Source: Metridium senile (Eukaryota > Cnidaria > Anthozoa > Actiniaria > Metridiidae). Taken from it: DNA of 64,000 nt. Below the pieces are notes generated by a model. It saw only the letters and a list, made by a program, of their open reading frames with translations. It searched no databases and had not been told where the DNA came from. Where the stretch lies: positions 4,774,136-4,838,135 of the forward strand of contig OX459100.1 of the NCBI GenBank assembly GCA_949775045.1, in the 5' to 3' direction. This document shows, in pieces, positions 33,721 to 45,191 of the stretch; positions within the stretch are counted from its first letter, which is position 1; every line of letters starts with the position of its first letter. The position numbers and the translations under genes are program-made.

Positions 33721-33917
33721 CTGTACAGTAATATACAATAATACTATTACTGTTAAATTTCTATGGAGGTAGTTGATGCAAGGTATGAGGGTTTGAACGT
33801 ACACTTGTGATATAAAAAATAGATCAGAATTTCATGACATTTTCAAATAATATAATAATATATATAAACTCACAACAACGTTTGGCGTGTTTGAACAAAT
33901 TATTGTATTGTTTCATA

Positions 33918-34191
33918 GGAGGCAGCATGGTCGAGTGGGCAGAGCGTCTGTCTCGCAATCCGTTAGTGCCGGGTTCGAGTCCCTGCTCTGTCCACTAGCT
34001 GAGACTGTATTTGTCCCGATTTCGATTAGGTCAAATTCAGTCTCTCGAACATGCTTGTAAATAGCCAACTGGTTTGCCTCCTTGCCAGTTCGGATTCTCA
34101 TGTGAGGGCCGGGTGGGATTCTTATCTGCGGGCCATTAGAAAACTACCGGGTAACCGGTAATAATGTTACCCTAATAAAGACGATATTTTT
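33918..34191 (+). mobile_element. tRNA-derived SINE
   Basis: The head GGAGGCAGCATGGTCGAGTG...GGTTCGAGTCC shows pol III A-box-like and B-box elements, but the body continues far beyond a tRNA and ends AATAAAGACGATATTTTT. Flanks TATTGTATTGTTT (33901) and TATTGTAATTGTTT (34193) look like a target-site duplication. It lies in the S32-S31 intron. Confidence 0.75.
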
Positions 34192-34230
34192 TATTGTAAT
34201 TGTTTTGCCAAAGATAGAAAGCTAAATTAC

Positions 34231-34566
34231 CTTTGTAACCAGAACACACGACACCAACATCGTATTTGTGACTGTCGCAGGTAGAGCCATGACCTCCCCA
34301 TCCACCATGAGTACAGCTGTGTAGTGAGGTCTCTGTTCCCTTACATTGCATGTTGTACAGCCAGACTTTACCCGACCCTCGTCCATACCACCAATATCCT
34401 ACAGCTTTGGTAAAACCAAGTTGTCGACATGCAACCTTGGCGTCCTTCATATCAAAGTTATAACCATAATGACACACTGTTCCCCATTGTTTATTGTGAA
34501 GGACTCGTACAATACCAGCAACACCTGAACCTACTGTACCAGGTTCAAGTTGTATATATTGGGCAT
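34231..34566 (-). CDS. SRCR exon S32, type 1, donor exon
   Basis: It is intact with acceptor, AQYIQLEPGTVGSG, a CHYGYNFDM loop, GGHGSTCDSH in the fifth-cysteine region and a phase-1 donor after GVVCSGYK. Confidence 0.85.
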
Positions 34567-34922
34567 CTTCAAAGAACAATACACAAAAGATATTGACCAA
34601 CATATGTCTTTAAAAAGTTGTTCTATTTTACGTCGTTAATTACGTCTGCTCGTTGTGGTAATTTCATAACAACGATGTCTTTGCAAGTATGTGTAGCTAG
34701 CTGGCATTTAAAGAACATCCGAGAAACAAGATGCATAGCAGTTCTTATACTTATTGTAAAACAACCGATCAACCGATCAATTGCAAGTCAGGCGTACCTA
34801 TTGATAACTAACACTGTTAAGGTTACCCTGATTGAATTAAAGATTTCTTATACATTCCCCCGAGTAATGACAATATATCAAAGCGTGTTAAACACCATAA
34901 TTAGAAATCATAACGCTACATA

Positions 34923-35257
34923 TTAATTTAAAGCTATCAAGGCCCCAGAATCCTCAGTGTGACCGTTGCAACTAGAGTAAACACTTCCCCATCCATCGTG
35001 AGTACATCTGTGTAGTGAGGTCTCTGTGCCCTTACATACCACGTTGTTCAGCCAGACTTTACCCGACCCTCGTCCATACCACATAGGTCCTAAAGCTTTG
35101 GTAAAACCAAGTTGTCGACATGCAACCTTGGCGTCGTTCATATACCATCTATTATGACACACTGTTCCCCAGTGGCTTTTGTGGTAGACTCGTACAATAC
35201 CAGCAACAGCTAAACCCGTTGTACCAGGTTCAAGTTGTATGTTTTGTTGAGGTGGAC
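34923..35257 (-). CDS. SRCR exon S33, type 2, terminal
   Basis: It is an intact frame from PPQQNIQLEPG to DSGALIALN and a stop, with five cysteines; GVVC is replaced by GALI. The donor partner S34 is broken. Confidence 0.75.
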
Positions 35258-35529
35258 CTGTAAAACGTTAAACATTGCTAGAAATATTTATGGAGAAAGA
35301 GAGGAAATACATAAACAGCAGTATCGTAAAAGTAAATATATATATATATATATTATTTCTTAATGGTGCCCTATAAATTGCATATCACTTGTTATAATTT
35401 CTTATATATAAAACTAACAATGGTTTACATTGTTTTTACATAAATTTGTGCCAAGGAGAAACATCGTATTTGACCACGTAAAAAATACGATGATTTTACG
35501 ATGATACATTTTTTATCAGATTTTGTAAA

Positions 35530-35645
35530 AATGTTTTGTTTACATGATAAACAGAATGATGCATGGATGCTTGGAGATATGCGTGGAATTGATCTACTTG
35601 CGTTAAAATTCAATATTGCATATTTATTGCTCTATATACAAATAA
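35530..35645. mobile_element. Foldback element FB1, copy 6, truncated
   Basis: The left arm is present (ATGCATGGATGCTTGGAGAT) but most of the right arm is gone, ending at TTTATTGCTCTATATAC. Confidence 0.55.
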
Positions 35646-35684
35646 TCTAATATTTTATAACAGAACACATGCACTGTGTATTAC

Positions 35685-35893
35685 CTTTGTAACCGGAACA
35701 CATTACACCATCATCGTATGATTAACTATTACAATGAGATCCAACACTTTCCCATTCCATTGTGAGTACAGCTGTGCAGTGAGGTCTCTGTACCCTTACA
35801 CTGCATGTTGTACAGCCAGACTTGACCCGACCCTTGTGCATACCCCCAATATCAGCAACACTAGAACATACTGTACCAGTATCAAGTTGTATA
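35685..35893 (-). pseudogene. SRCR exon S34, donor exon, internally deleted
   Basis: It keeps the donor and the third to sixth cysteine region. The middle, from VGYW back to the GIVRV block, is deleted (CCCCAATATCAGCAACAC join, plus strand). It is head-to-head with S35. Confidence 0.65.
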
Positions 35894-35962
35894 GTACGTC
35901 ATCTAGCGTTCAGATTCAATGTTATTGTGTAATTAATATAATAGTTGTCTATTGATTTACAG

Positions 35963-36292
35963 GTTCACCTCAAGATAACATACAACTTGAACCTGGCACA
36001 GAGGGTTTAGCTGTTGCTGGTATTGTACGAGTCCTCCACAATAACCAATGGGGAACAGTGTGTGATAGTAGCTTCGACATGCAAGACGCCAAGGTTGCAT
36101 GTCGACAACTTGGTTTTACCAAAGCTGTAGGATATTGGCACAATGGACAAGGGACGGGTAAAGTATGGCTTCGCTACATGACATGTGCTGGTACAGAGAC
36201 CTCACTACACAACTGTAAAAGCAGTGGATGGGGTGATGGCAACTGGTGCAGTCACGGAGATGATGTTGGTGTCGTGTGTTCTGGTTATAAAG
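35963..36292 (+). CDS. SRCR exon S35, chimaeric, donor exon
   Basis: It has a type 2 start (SPQDNIQLEPGTEGLAVAG) with a type 1 body. The distinctive [19 protein letters not shown] end lacks the usual THNGWG spacing. Acceptor and phase-1 donor are intact. S46, S47 and S55 share this subtype. Confidence 0.8.
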
Positions 36293-36311
36293 GTAATACA
36301 CTGAATCTACC

Positions 36312-36761
36312 ATCATAGCGTATATTAACGAGTTTACCTGTATTTACTCGCTTTTCTTATGCAGTTCGGATGCCATTCTAAATCTGTTGAATCGCCTTAT
36401 CCACTTCTCCCACTCTTCGGGTAGTTTGAAATCAAAACTGACCGGTGGAGCTATTTTACTCGCCATCTTGTTAGACTGACTGAGAGTCAAACTTGCGAAA
36501 TCTCTTCTTTTGGATTCTTCAAAGACTCACAATACTCGCTACATTTACTCCTCTAATCGTCCTTTCTTGTTATTCTTCGCTTTAACTTTCTGACACCATG
36601 TTGAGTCATGTAAAAATACTGAGTTTATCCAGAGATTTACACAAACGTATACGTTGAACGACCATGCATTCTCAACTGACTTTAACTTCAAATCACGTGA
36701 TAACACTATTACTACTTTCGGTAACGTAACTTCCGTTTTTTGTATAGAAATATGATTAACA
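36312..36761 (-). mobile_element. Ty3-type LTR retrotransposon fragment: 5' LTR, primer site, gag start
   Basis: On the minus strand, a 163-bp candidate LTR (36761-36599) begins TGTTAATC and ends CTCAACA. It is followed at once by TGGTGTCAGAAAG (36598-36586), a primer-binding-site form common in animal Ty3 elements, and then by a gag start. The fragment stops near the S35 donor. Pol and the 3' LTR are absent. Confidence 0.65.
36344..36466 (-). pseudogene. Gag N-terminal fragment of a Ty3-like element
   Basis: The 40-codon frame begins MASKIAPPVSFDF and has the PEEWEKWIRRFNRFR block typical of capsid proteins of Mag-like animal retrotransposons. A TAA at 36344-36346 ends it, and gag-like codons continue in the same frame beyond it, so this is a nonsense mutation in a dead copy. 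Confidence 0.6.
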
Positions 36762-36789
36762 TATGTTGTTGTTGTTGTTGTTGTTGTCA

Positions 36790-37195
36790 ACAAGAATGAG
36801 ATTTTACTGATAAGTTGTTAGTCCTTGTAAAGCACATTTATTGATGTAAGTAAACAACAAGATTATGCAACTTATATCTTTTCAGTTCTATCATCATTCT
36901 TCTATCGAGTCATGTCCATGTACAAAGTGTTTTCCTATCCCCTAACTTTTATGAAACTTGCGAGTAGTTGCAATCTTGTTTTTTAGTATCCTAGCCATAT
37001 ACAATAAAATTATAAAAATGATTGTGTTAACAACGACATATATAACTTCTTTAAAGAAATTAGAAAATTTAGCTGTTGTTAAGTTTTCAGTCTGTCATCA
37101 GCATTTCCTGAACGACATGTCCAACAGTTTTGCAATAAAGTTTTAATATATCGACTTATGCATGTCATGCATTTATTTCCCTGGCCACACCGCGT
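36790..37195. repeat. Array spacer block D, copy 1 (also 42185, 49195, 54345)
   Basis: The block includes ACTGATA...TTGTTAGTCC, CAGTCTGTCATCAGC and CAATAAAGTTTTAATATATC. Four copies, at about 36790-37195, 42185-42655, 49195-49665 and 54345-54805, stand before or after plus-strand type 1 exons. The AATAAA could be a polyadenylation signal. Short open frames inside are not conserved between copies. Confidence 0.7.
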
Positions 37196-37256
37196 ACAAT
37201 TTAAATGTAAAATTGTTTATCATCAATCACTATCGCTAGTATATTACTATTTAAAG

Positions 37257-37596
37257 ATGCCCAAGATATACAACTTCCACCTGGTACAGTAGGTTCAGGT
37301 GTTGCTGGTATTGTACGAGTCCTTCACAATAAACAATGGGGAACAGTGTGTGATATTAATGGTTACTTCGATATGAACAACGCAAAGGTTGTATGTCGAC
37401 AACTTGGTTTTACCAAAGCTGTGGGATATTGGTGGCTTGGACGAGGGTCGGGTAAAGTCTGGCTGTACGGCATGGGTTGTAAGGGCTCAGAGACATCGCT
37501 GCACAGCTGTAATCACAATGGATGGGGAAGCGTTCATTCTGGTTGCAACAGTCACAAATGGGATGTTGGTGTTGTGTGTTCTGGTTACAAACTAAG
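37257..37596 (+). CDS. SRCR exon S36, type 1, donor exon
   Basis: The frame is intact (AQDIQLPPGTVGSG, CDINGYFDM loop, six cysteines). Four extra bases at the end (TACAAACTAAG then gtgctt) move the likely donor to phase 2, unlike other donor exons. If unspliced, the frame runs to 37762. Confidence 0.75.
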
Positions 37597-37793
37597 GTGC
37601 TTTCCATCTAAAATTTTGTTTCTCAAAAGCGCTAGCTTGGGTATGATATTATATCCAGCGAAAAGTTGTATTTTATTTATCCAGACTATTTATATTTGTC
37701 AAATTAACGAACAAAAACTTTCTGGATTTAATAGAGTTGTACAGGTCCAACATACAATGTGAACCTAGCTAGTAGAACGGATTTAGATGCAAC

Positions 37794-38195
37794 GATGATG
37801 ATAATGATAACAATAATGATAATGATAACAATAATGACAACGATAACAATAATGAAACGATGACAATAACAATAACCAATCGTTTCTTGGTACGTAGGTA
37901 TCGACATTTTGGATGCATATGGTTTTATATAACAATAACGTTAAGGATAATGATCAGAATAACGATGACGATTACAATATCGATCATAACAATAATGATG
38001 ACGATCATAAGGAAAACGAACCCGGTGACGATAACGATAACATTAACCATAACCATAACGATAACGAGAATGATAACTATGACGATAACGATAACAATCG
38101 ATAGCATTTACGATAACGATTAATGATGGAATAAGCGATAAAGACAACTACGATAAAAAAGATAACGACAAAGATAACGATAATGACAACAAGTA
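37794..38195. repeat. GATAAC-type degenerate microsatellite
   Basis: About 400 bases of mixed GAT, AAC and AAT triplets and ACGATAACGATAAC hexamers. Open frames through it are low-complexity artefacts. Confidence 0.8.
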
Positions 38196-38199
38196 CTGA

Positions 38200-39060
38200 A
38201 CCAGATTCCCAGAAAATAAAAATACATAAAATAAAACATATAAAAGCAAAACGTTTGAATGAATCATTTGTATATCATACACATTTCTATCGTTCATATG
38301 AAAAAGGTTTTTAAGTGTGTAAAATAACAGATCTATTTTAAACAAAGACAATATATTCAAAAATGAAACATCGTACAAAAAGTTAACTTTACTTTACTGA
38401 CGTTCCAAGCATTAGCCCTTTTGCTCAGACGAAAGGATCAAGCTCGAAACATTTTTTTTTTTTTATTGTTGCCAATAACTAACACATACAAACACAACAA
38501 ATTTACAATTAAAGAATACCACAATAAATGTGACACACGATAAACAGAAGAAGAAAAAAACACAAAACACAAAGCAATTTACAATTGAAAAGTGCCACAA
38601 TAAATGTGACACCCGAGAAGACAATACATTCCATTTAATTAAACATTATTCAATGCTAATTGTAAATTATTGAATTTTGTCAGGTGGACTAACTCTCGAT
38701 TGTTTTTCTTTGCTATATTATACTCTATTCTCTCGTATAACTTAACATATCTTTTGAAACCTTAGCTGATTGAATTTACCCCTGTTATTATATATATAAG
38801 ATCTATACAACAAAAGAAGAAAGTCAATCAGTACTGCGTTTTCCTTATCGTTTGAGCTTACAACAAAACTTATTAAATGTAAGTTAGGAAAAGCTCGAAA
38901 CATTAGTAGAGTTAAGTTTATATTTTTTACGGTGTTAGAAATTTGAATTCATTCTATTGTCTATCGTTTATATACCAAACACCGACGCCGCCTATTCTCG
39001 TTTGCTTGCTAGTTTCCATTTAAATTTGCCATAAAGACATCTTTGTCTAAAGTACATTTT
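38200..39060. other. AT-rich spacer with small repeats, no gene
   Basis: CAATTTACAATT and CCACAATAAATGTGACAC occur twice, 38499-38545 and 38574-38620. CATTAGCCCTTTTGCTCAGACGAAAGG at 38411 looks like a degenerate hairpin. No domain-bearing frame is present. Confidence 0.5.
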
Positions 39061-39078
39061 GTTTATTGTTCTTTTAAG

Positions 39079-39410
39079 ATGCCCAAGCTATACAACTGGA
39101 ACCTGGTACAGTAGGTTCAGGTGTTGCTGGTATTGTACGAGTCCTTCACAATAAACAATGGGGAACAGTGTGTCATAGTTGGTTCGATATGAAAGACGCC
39201 AAGGTTGCATGTCGACAACTTGGTTTTACTAAAGCCGTGGGGTGGTATTGGAGTCGAGGGTCTGGAAAAGTCTGTCTAGACTACATGAAGTGTACAAGTA
39301 AAGAGACCTCACTACACAGCTGTACTCACAATGGATGGGGAAATGTTGCCTCTGGGTGCAATAGCCATGACTACGATGTAGGTGTCGTGTGTTCTGGCTA
39401 CAAAGGGTAA
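39079..39410 (+). CDS. SRCR exon S37, type 1, donor region altered
   Basis: The acceptor is good and the frame open. Additional cysteine in GKVCLDY and loss of one residue in GWYWSRGSG are unusual. The end reads TACAAAGGGTAAC: a donor after AAAGG would be in phase 2, otherwise a stop follows at 39410. Confidence 0.7.
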
Positions 39411-39627
39411 CTCACGGTGTTCCATCACATAGATTTTTCAAGAAACCTTTAAGTTGTCGAAACAGTCGATGTTGCCGCACAATATGTCGGCCAAATAATA
39501 AAAGTTGTATTGCTGCCTCTTCCTGCAACATAACTAATGATCTATACTTGCTTACTAGCCAGTTTCCTTTTATTTCTTAAACAAGAGACATCTTTGCCAA
39601 ATAAATTTTATGTATTGTTCTTTTAAG

Positions 39628-39950
39628 ATTCCCAAGATATACAGCTTCAACCTGGTACAGTAGGTTCAGGTGTTTCTAGTATTGTACAGGTCCTTCACAA
39701 TAAGAAATAGTGTGTCATTATTACTTCGATATGAACAACGCCAAGGTTGCATGTCGTCAACTTGGTTTTAACAAAGCTGTAGGATATTGGTACTATGGAC
39801 GAGGGTCAGGTAAAGTCTGGTTAAACGAAATGAAATGTAGTGGTTCCGAAACTTCACTACACAGCTGTTCTCACGCTGGATTGGGTGATGGTACTCACTG
39901 TGGCAACAATCACAAATATGATGTTGGTGTCGTGTGTTCTGGTTACAAAG
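39628..39950 (+). pseudogene. SRCR exon S38, type 1, donor exon, nonsense
   Basis: Several bases of the NKQWGTV region are deleted, creating AATAAGAAATAG with an in-frame stop. The rest, including GDGTHCGNNHK and the phase-1 donor GTAAGT, is intact. Confidence 0.7.
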
Positions 39951-40320
39951 GTAAGTCTCCAAATTATTTATGTAAGCTTTTTACCACAAGGGGAATGTCT
40001 GTATTGAATTGCATTAGCATTCAACTTAAGCAAAATTCAATATTTAGCGTTTAATTTGGTCCTTTTTTGAATGCTGATATGTTGCAAAGAACAAAATCGG
40101 AATATCATCCTGTTATTGTAACTATGGTTGATATGTTAAATGTGGTGACAATTCTAGGTTGAAACTCAAAATTTCAAATAATTTCGGTAAGCCATTATTT
40201 TCTGCTAACACTGTCGCGTAATAAATACATTTAATTATTTGGTACATGCTTTAAAAAAAAGCAAATTATAATTATTATTATTATTATTATTATTTAAATG
40301 AAACACTGATATGTTTACAG

Positions 40321-40703
40321 GTCCATCTCAAGATAACATACAACTTGAACCTGGTACAACAGGTTTAGCTGTTGCTGGTATTGTACGAGTCTACCACAAC
40401 AACTATTGGGGAACAGTGTGTCATTATAATGGCTGGGTTATGCGAGACGCCAAGGTTGCCTGTCGACAACTAGGTTTCACCAAAACATTAGGACCTATGT
40501 ACTGGGGACGAGGGTCAGGTAAAGTCTGGCTGAACAACATGAGATGTAAGGGCACAGAGACGTCACTACACAGCTGTACTCACAATGGATGGGGAAGTGT
40601 TTACTCTAGTTGCAACGGTCACACATGGGATGCTGGTGTTATGGTATGTGATTTTTTGGCATGTAACATATTTTACTATACTGTTGTCCTCAATTATTGG
40701 TGA
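40321..40703 (+). CDS. SRCR exon S39, type 2, terminal
   Basis: It starts after GTTTACAG (PSQDNIQLEPG) and has an intact frame with a HYNGWVMRD loop. It ends DAGVM followed by GTATGT, a strong donor-like site, or reads on (VCDFLACN) to a stop at 40703. In the read-through form the sixth cysteine is kept. Confidence 0.75.
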
Positions 40704-41006
40704 AATGTTTACTTTAATTGCACCGGTCACAAAAGGATGACAGTGTTCTTCAAACAGGTTACATGTATTTCATTGATGCTCTATATATATCATGAATATA
40801 GACTGCGTGGCAGGAATATGCGCCTCCACATAGCAGTCTCTAAGCTCTCTACATTTCATTTGATCTACACTTTAAAAGACGTTAACTTTGTTCTCAGTTT
40901 CTGTTTTCCCTGCTTAAGGCGAGACTATTCTTATTAGTTTACTATACCTCACAAATAATTCTCCAATAACATCTTCATATTTAGTCACGTGGCGATCCAA
41001 TATTTT

Positions 41007-41570
41007 GCGATATTTTACAGCCACAGTTATTGGACTGCAACATGTTAATTGTTTACTCGAGATATTTTGAAACAAAATTATTTGTTCGGTATAATAAAAC
41101 ACATATAGGATTCATCCTCGACCTCCGGTAATATTGTATATATAATAATAAATATTCTGCCATCATGCGCTCGGATGAATCCAATAAATTTATAATGTAC
41201 AGTATATTTACTTTCGTGACGTAGTACAGAGTTAGATCGTTAAAGTTAGCGTTTGTTGTTGTTAATTAGCTCATCTTTGAACAAGTTTAAACATTCGGTC
41301 GACGTCACAGAATAAATTGTTCCATCCATACTCACAACTAGAGTTTGCTATAAGATTTGTCTTGTTTTCATTGCAATTTAATAATTTACGGAGCTCAGTA
41401 ATAAAACCTTTTAATATTTTGTCGTGTTTGTGAATATTAAATCATAACAGTGAATACAATAACCCAAAATATATTTTTAAATAAATCAAATATATTTTTA
41501 CATTAATCTATCCCATCAAGTTTGGATTGACCAACCCACGTCCATAGTATCAATATTATATTAGAGCTTA
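41007..41570. repeat. Dispersed direct repeat, copy 2 (other copy 1-570)
   Basis: It matches the start of the window in the same orientation. Small indels include a duplicated GTT near 41261. The sequence just left of 41007 is not shared as far as can be seen. Confidence 0.8.
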
Positions 41571-41741
41571 AGCTTGTTACAGCTTTTAGATAAAAACTAC
41601 AGCTACGCTGATAAAATGCGTCTTTTAATTTTCAAATGCTTCCATGATTTAAGTTGAGACAAAAAATAAATGTATGACTTATTTAAATTAAAACTTTGTA
41701 ATACTTATTGCAAATACCTTTTTAATGTTCTTTTTCTTAAG

Positions 41742-42122
41742 ATTCGGTGAGGATATAATAATATTGAACAGTAGGTTGCTGGTATTGTACAAATCCTTCA
41801 CAATAAACAATGGGGAACAGTGTGTCATAATTACTTTGATATGAAGGATACCAAGGTTGCATGTCTACAACTTGGTTTTACCAAAGCTGTAGGATTTTGG
41901 TACTATGGACGAGGGTCGGGTAAAGTCTGGCTGGACGAAATGAAATGTAAGGGCTCAGAGACCTCACTACACAGCTGTACTCACAATGGATGGGGAAGTG
42001 GTCCTTCTTGGTGCAACAGTCACACAGATGATGCTGGTGTCATATTGACATTTATTTCAAAAAGGTCCATGGTGGGCAATAAAATATCAGTTTGCACAAT
42101 AATGCTACAACGGTCATTCTAG
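41742..42122 (+). pseudogene. SRCR exon S40, type 1, N-terminus broken
   Basis: The start is degenerate (GATTCGGTGAGGATATAA) and part of the GTVGSG region is missing. From NKQWGTVC the domain is open with CLQLGF and SGPSWCNSH variants. It ends GVILTFISKRSM and a stop at 42122. Confidence 0.65.
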
Positions 42123-42723
42123 TTACGTCAACGTGATATGTAAAATGAAACAAAATGGAAAGAGCGGTTATGATGATTTACGTCATTCAGTTTTCAGACA
42201 GAATCAGAAATTACTGATACGTTGTTAGTCCCTGTAAAGTACATTTATTGCTGTAAACAATTATTTATGTAAACAACAAGGTTATGCAACTTATATCTTT
42301 TCAGTTCTACCATCACCATTTTCTCGACGAGAATGGTTTTGTAGTCTGTTTTGTACCTTGTTTCTGTCGACTCATGTCCATGTACAAAGTGTCTCACTAT
42401 CCCCTAATTTTTATGAAACTTGCGAGTAGTTGCAATCTTGGTTTTTAGTATCCTAGCCATATATCATAAAATTAAAAAATGCTTGTCTTAACGACGACCG
42501 TATAAAACTTGTTTAACGAAATTACAAAATTTAGCTGTTGTTGAGTTTTCAGTCTGTCATCAGCATTTCCTATACGACAACAGTTTTGCAATAAAGTTTT
42601 AATATATCGACTCATGCATGTCATGCATTTATATCCCTGGCCACACTGCGTACAATCAAAATGTTAAATTGTTTCTCTTAATTAATCACTATAGCTAGTA
42701 TCTTACTAATTCAAGAAACCAAG

Positions 42724-43040
42724 ATATACAACTCAAACCTGGTAAAGTAGGTTCAGGTGTTGCTGGTATTATACGAGTCCTTCACAATAGCCAATGGGGA
42801 ACAGTGTGTCATAATAGCTTCGATATGAAGGACGCCAAGGTTGCATGTCGACAACTTGGATTTACCAAAGCTGTGGGATATTGGCACTATGGACGAGGGA
42901 CGGGTAAAGTCTGGCTGAACTATATGGCATGTTCAGGCACAGAGACCTCACTACATAGCTGTACTCACAGTGGATGGGGAACTGTTGCATCTTGGTGCAA
43001 CAAGCATAATGGCGATGCAATCTTGGTGCAACAAGCATAA
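42724..43040 (+). pseudogene. SRCR exon S41, type 1, tandem duplication in exon
   Basis: Only the second AG (ACCAAG then ATATAC) keeps the frame. The exon is open to the fifth cysteine. A 31-bp direct duplication (42990-43020 and 43021-43051, CTTGGTGCAACAAGC...) then shifts the frame and gives GDAILVQQA and a stop. Confidence 0.7.
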
Positions 43041-43386
43041 TGGCGATGCAGGTGTCATGCTGACAGTTAAGTGCGCCTTCACAGTATGTATTTCAAATTG
43101 GTTCTCAGTGATAGATAATTTGTCATATTGCTTATTAGCATGCATTTCTTGCGACAACGGTCATTCTAGTTACAACATCTAGACCTTGATTTGAAAATAT
43201 GAATATACTAGTTTTGACAATTTACCTCATTTAGTTTTCAGACAGAAGCAGTTGTTTACTTATAAAGTGTTAGTCCCTGTGTAGCATAATATTTGCTATA
43301 TGCAACCAGGTTGTGAAATGTTTCATGTTCTTAATTCTATCATACTGATAAGTTTTGTTTTACATTTTGTGTATTGTTCTTTTAAG

Positions 43387-43716
43387 ATGCCCAAGATATA
43401 CAACTTGAACCTGGTACAGTAGGTTCAGGTGTTGCTGGTATTGTCCGAGTCCTCCACAATAACCAATGGGGTACAGTATGTGATGATGGTTTTGATATGA
43501 ACGACGCCAAAGTTGCATGTCGTCAACTTGGCTTTACCAAAGCTGTAGGATATTGGGGCCTTGGAAGAGGAACGGGTAAAGTCTGGTTGGAAGAAATGGC
43601 TTGTAGTGGATTAGAGTCATCACTACACGACTGTTCTCACCCTGAATGGGGAAAAATGGACTCTGGCTGTAAAAGTCATACTGAAGACGTTGGTGTCGTG
43701 TGTTCTGGTTACAAAG
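43387..43716 (+). CDS. SRCR exon S42, type 1, donor exon
   Basis: It is intact with acceptor, six cysteines and phase-1 donor. Distinctive blocks are [20 protein letters not shown] and CKSHTEDVGVVC, shared only with the broken S14. No clear terminal exon follows on this strand before the minus-strand group at 44.2 kb. Confidence 0.8.
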
Positions 43717-44185
43717 GTATACATTTGTTTCTTTTGTCCTATCATGAACAAGTCAGAGTGTTATAACATATAACACTACAATAGAATTCATGTTTAATTA
43801 GTACTAATATTTCCTTTTTTACAAAACTTCTGTAAAAACACACGATTAGATCAAGGTACTTGCTACCTACATCAATAACCATAAGGGCATACATATTCAA
43901 TGTTACTGCATGTGTTAATATATAGTTTTTTGTTTTACATGTATAAATATGCATATGCAATACCAGCAAAAGCTAACGTATCAAAAATACCAAATGGGTT
44001 TAGGTTGTATATATATAATCATATTTAAGGCTACTTTTGCTGCAATATCATATAACAACGTATAAAAACAACAATTTTGAGAAAGTAAACAATTTTAGAC
44101 ATAGCTGTACATATAGATTAACTTATCACATATTAGAATACGACATGCACTTTTATAGTGAAAGATAAAACATACAATACTACAT

Positions 44186-44262
44186 GGTAACCAAAACACA
44201 CGACACCAACATCGTATGTATCACTGTTACAATAAATGCCAACACTACTTTAAGACTGTGTA
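44186..44262 (-). pseudogene. SRCR C-terminal remnant
   Basis: Decayed GVVC and CNSH codons on the minus strand directly downstream of S43. It is equivalent to the remnant at 28763. Confidence 0.45.
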
Positions 44263-44283
44263 GTGGGGTGTCGTACTAACCAA

Positions 44284-44675
44284 TCAGTTAATTGCAGCCG
44301 ATGAGTGAGTTAAACATATTAAGTACATATGTTGTATAATGTAGTTATATTTGTCTGAACACACGACACCAACATCGTATTTGTGACTGTTGCAGTCGGA
44401 GTGAACATTTCCCCATCCATTGTGAGTACAGCTGTGTAGTGAGGTCTCTGAGCCCTTACATCCCATGTCGTACAACCAGACCTTACCCGACCCTCGTCCA
44501 TACCGCCAATGTCCTACAGCTTTGGTAAAACCAAGTTGTCGACATGCAACCTTGGCGTCCTTCATATCGAAGTAGCCTTGACACACTGTTCCCCATTGGT
44601 TATTGTAAAGGACTTTTACAATACCAGCAACACCTGAACCTCCTGTACCAGGTTCAAGTTGTATATGTTGGGCAG
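44284..44675 (-). CDS. SRCR exon S43, type 1, terminal with tail
   Basis: The acceptor TTTGAAG is followed by AAQHIQLEPGTGGSG, a variant of the usual start. Six cysteines are followed by GVVCSDK and the same 23-residue tail as S13, with a stop at 44284. Confidence 0.8.
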
Positions 44676-44699
44676 CTTCAAAAACAATACACAAAACAT

Positions 44700-45180
44700 A
44701 TCGAACAACATATTTTTTTAAAAAAGCATTCTATTTGAAGTCGTTCATTACGTCTGCTCATTGCGGTAAACTCATAAAAACGATATCTTTGGCGGTATGT
44801 GTAGCTAGCTATCATTTTTAGAACATCAAGGATACAAGATACAAACATATCAATTCATACTTTTTGTATAGAAAAAATAAAATACGAAACATTATAATTT
44901 GGAAAGATCTTTACAATTGCACTCAAGTCAGGCGTACGTATCAAATGTAAAACATATTGCTTTGTATTTATATGAAAAGGTGTTACATATTGTTGTCCTA
45001 TGGCTCCGATTGATAACAGTGTGTGTCCGCTACACACTCAATTCGAAGGTACCCTGGATGTTAAATTAAGGTTTTCATTTCTTCATCCGGGTGCTGACAA
45101 CACCAAAGGCTGACTATTGCCTGGAAATTTACAAAGGTTAGTATGTGTTAAGCGCCATAATTACAATGAAATCATAATGC
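44700..45180. repeat. Spacer block M copy upstream of S43
   Basis: It aligns with 13885-14300 and 29300-29780. Non-coding. Confidence 0.55.
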
Positions 45181-45191
45181 TGCTTATTCGA

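Noticed and set aside
33918..33995. Functional tRNA gene
   Set aside because: A- and B-box sequences are tRNA-like but the body continues as a SINE with flanking duplications; acceptor-stem pairing is poor.
36958..37146. Open frame in spacer block D as a cytoplasmic-tail exon
   Set aside because: The frame is broken in other copies of the same block, so it is not conserved as coding sequence.
37860..38123. Open frames rich in I/T or D/N
   Set aside because: They arise from the GATAAC microsatellite.
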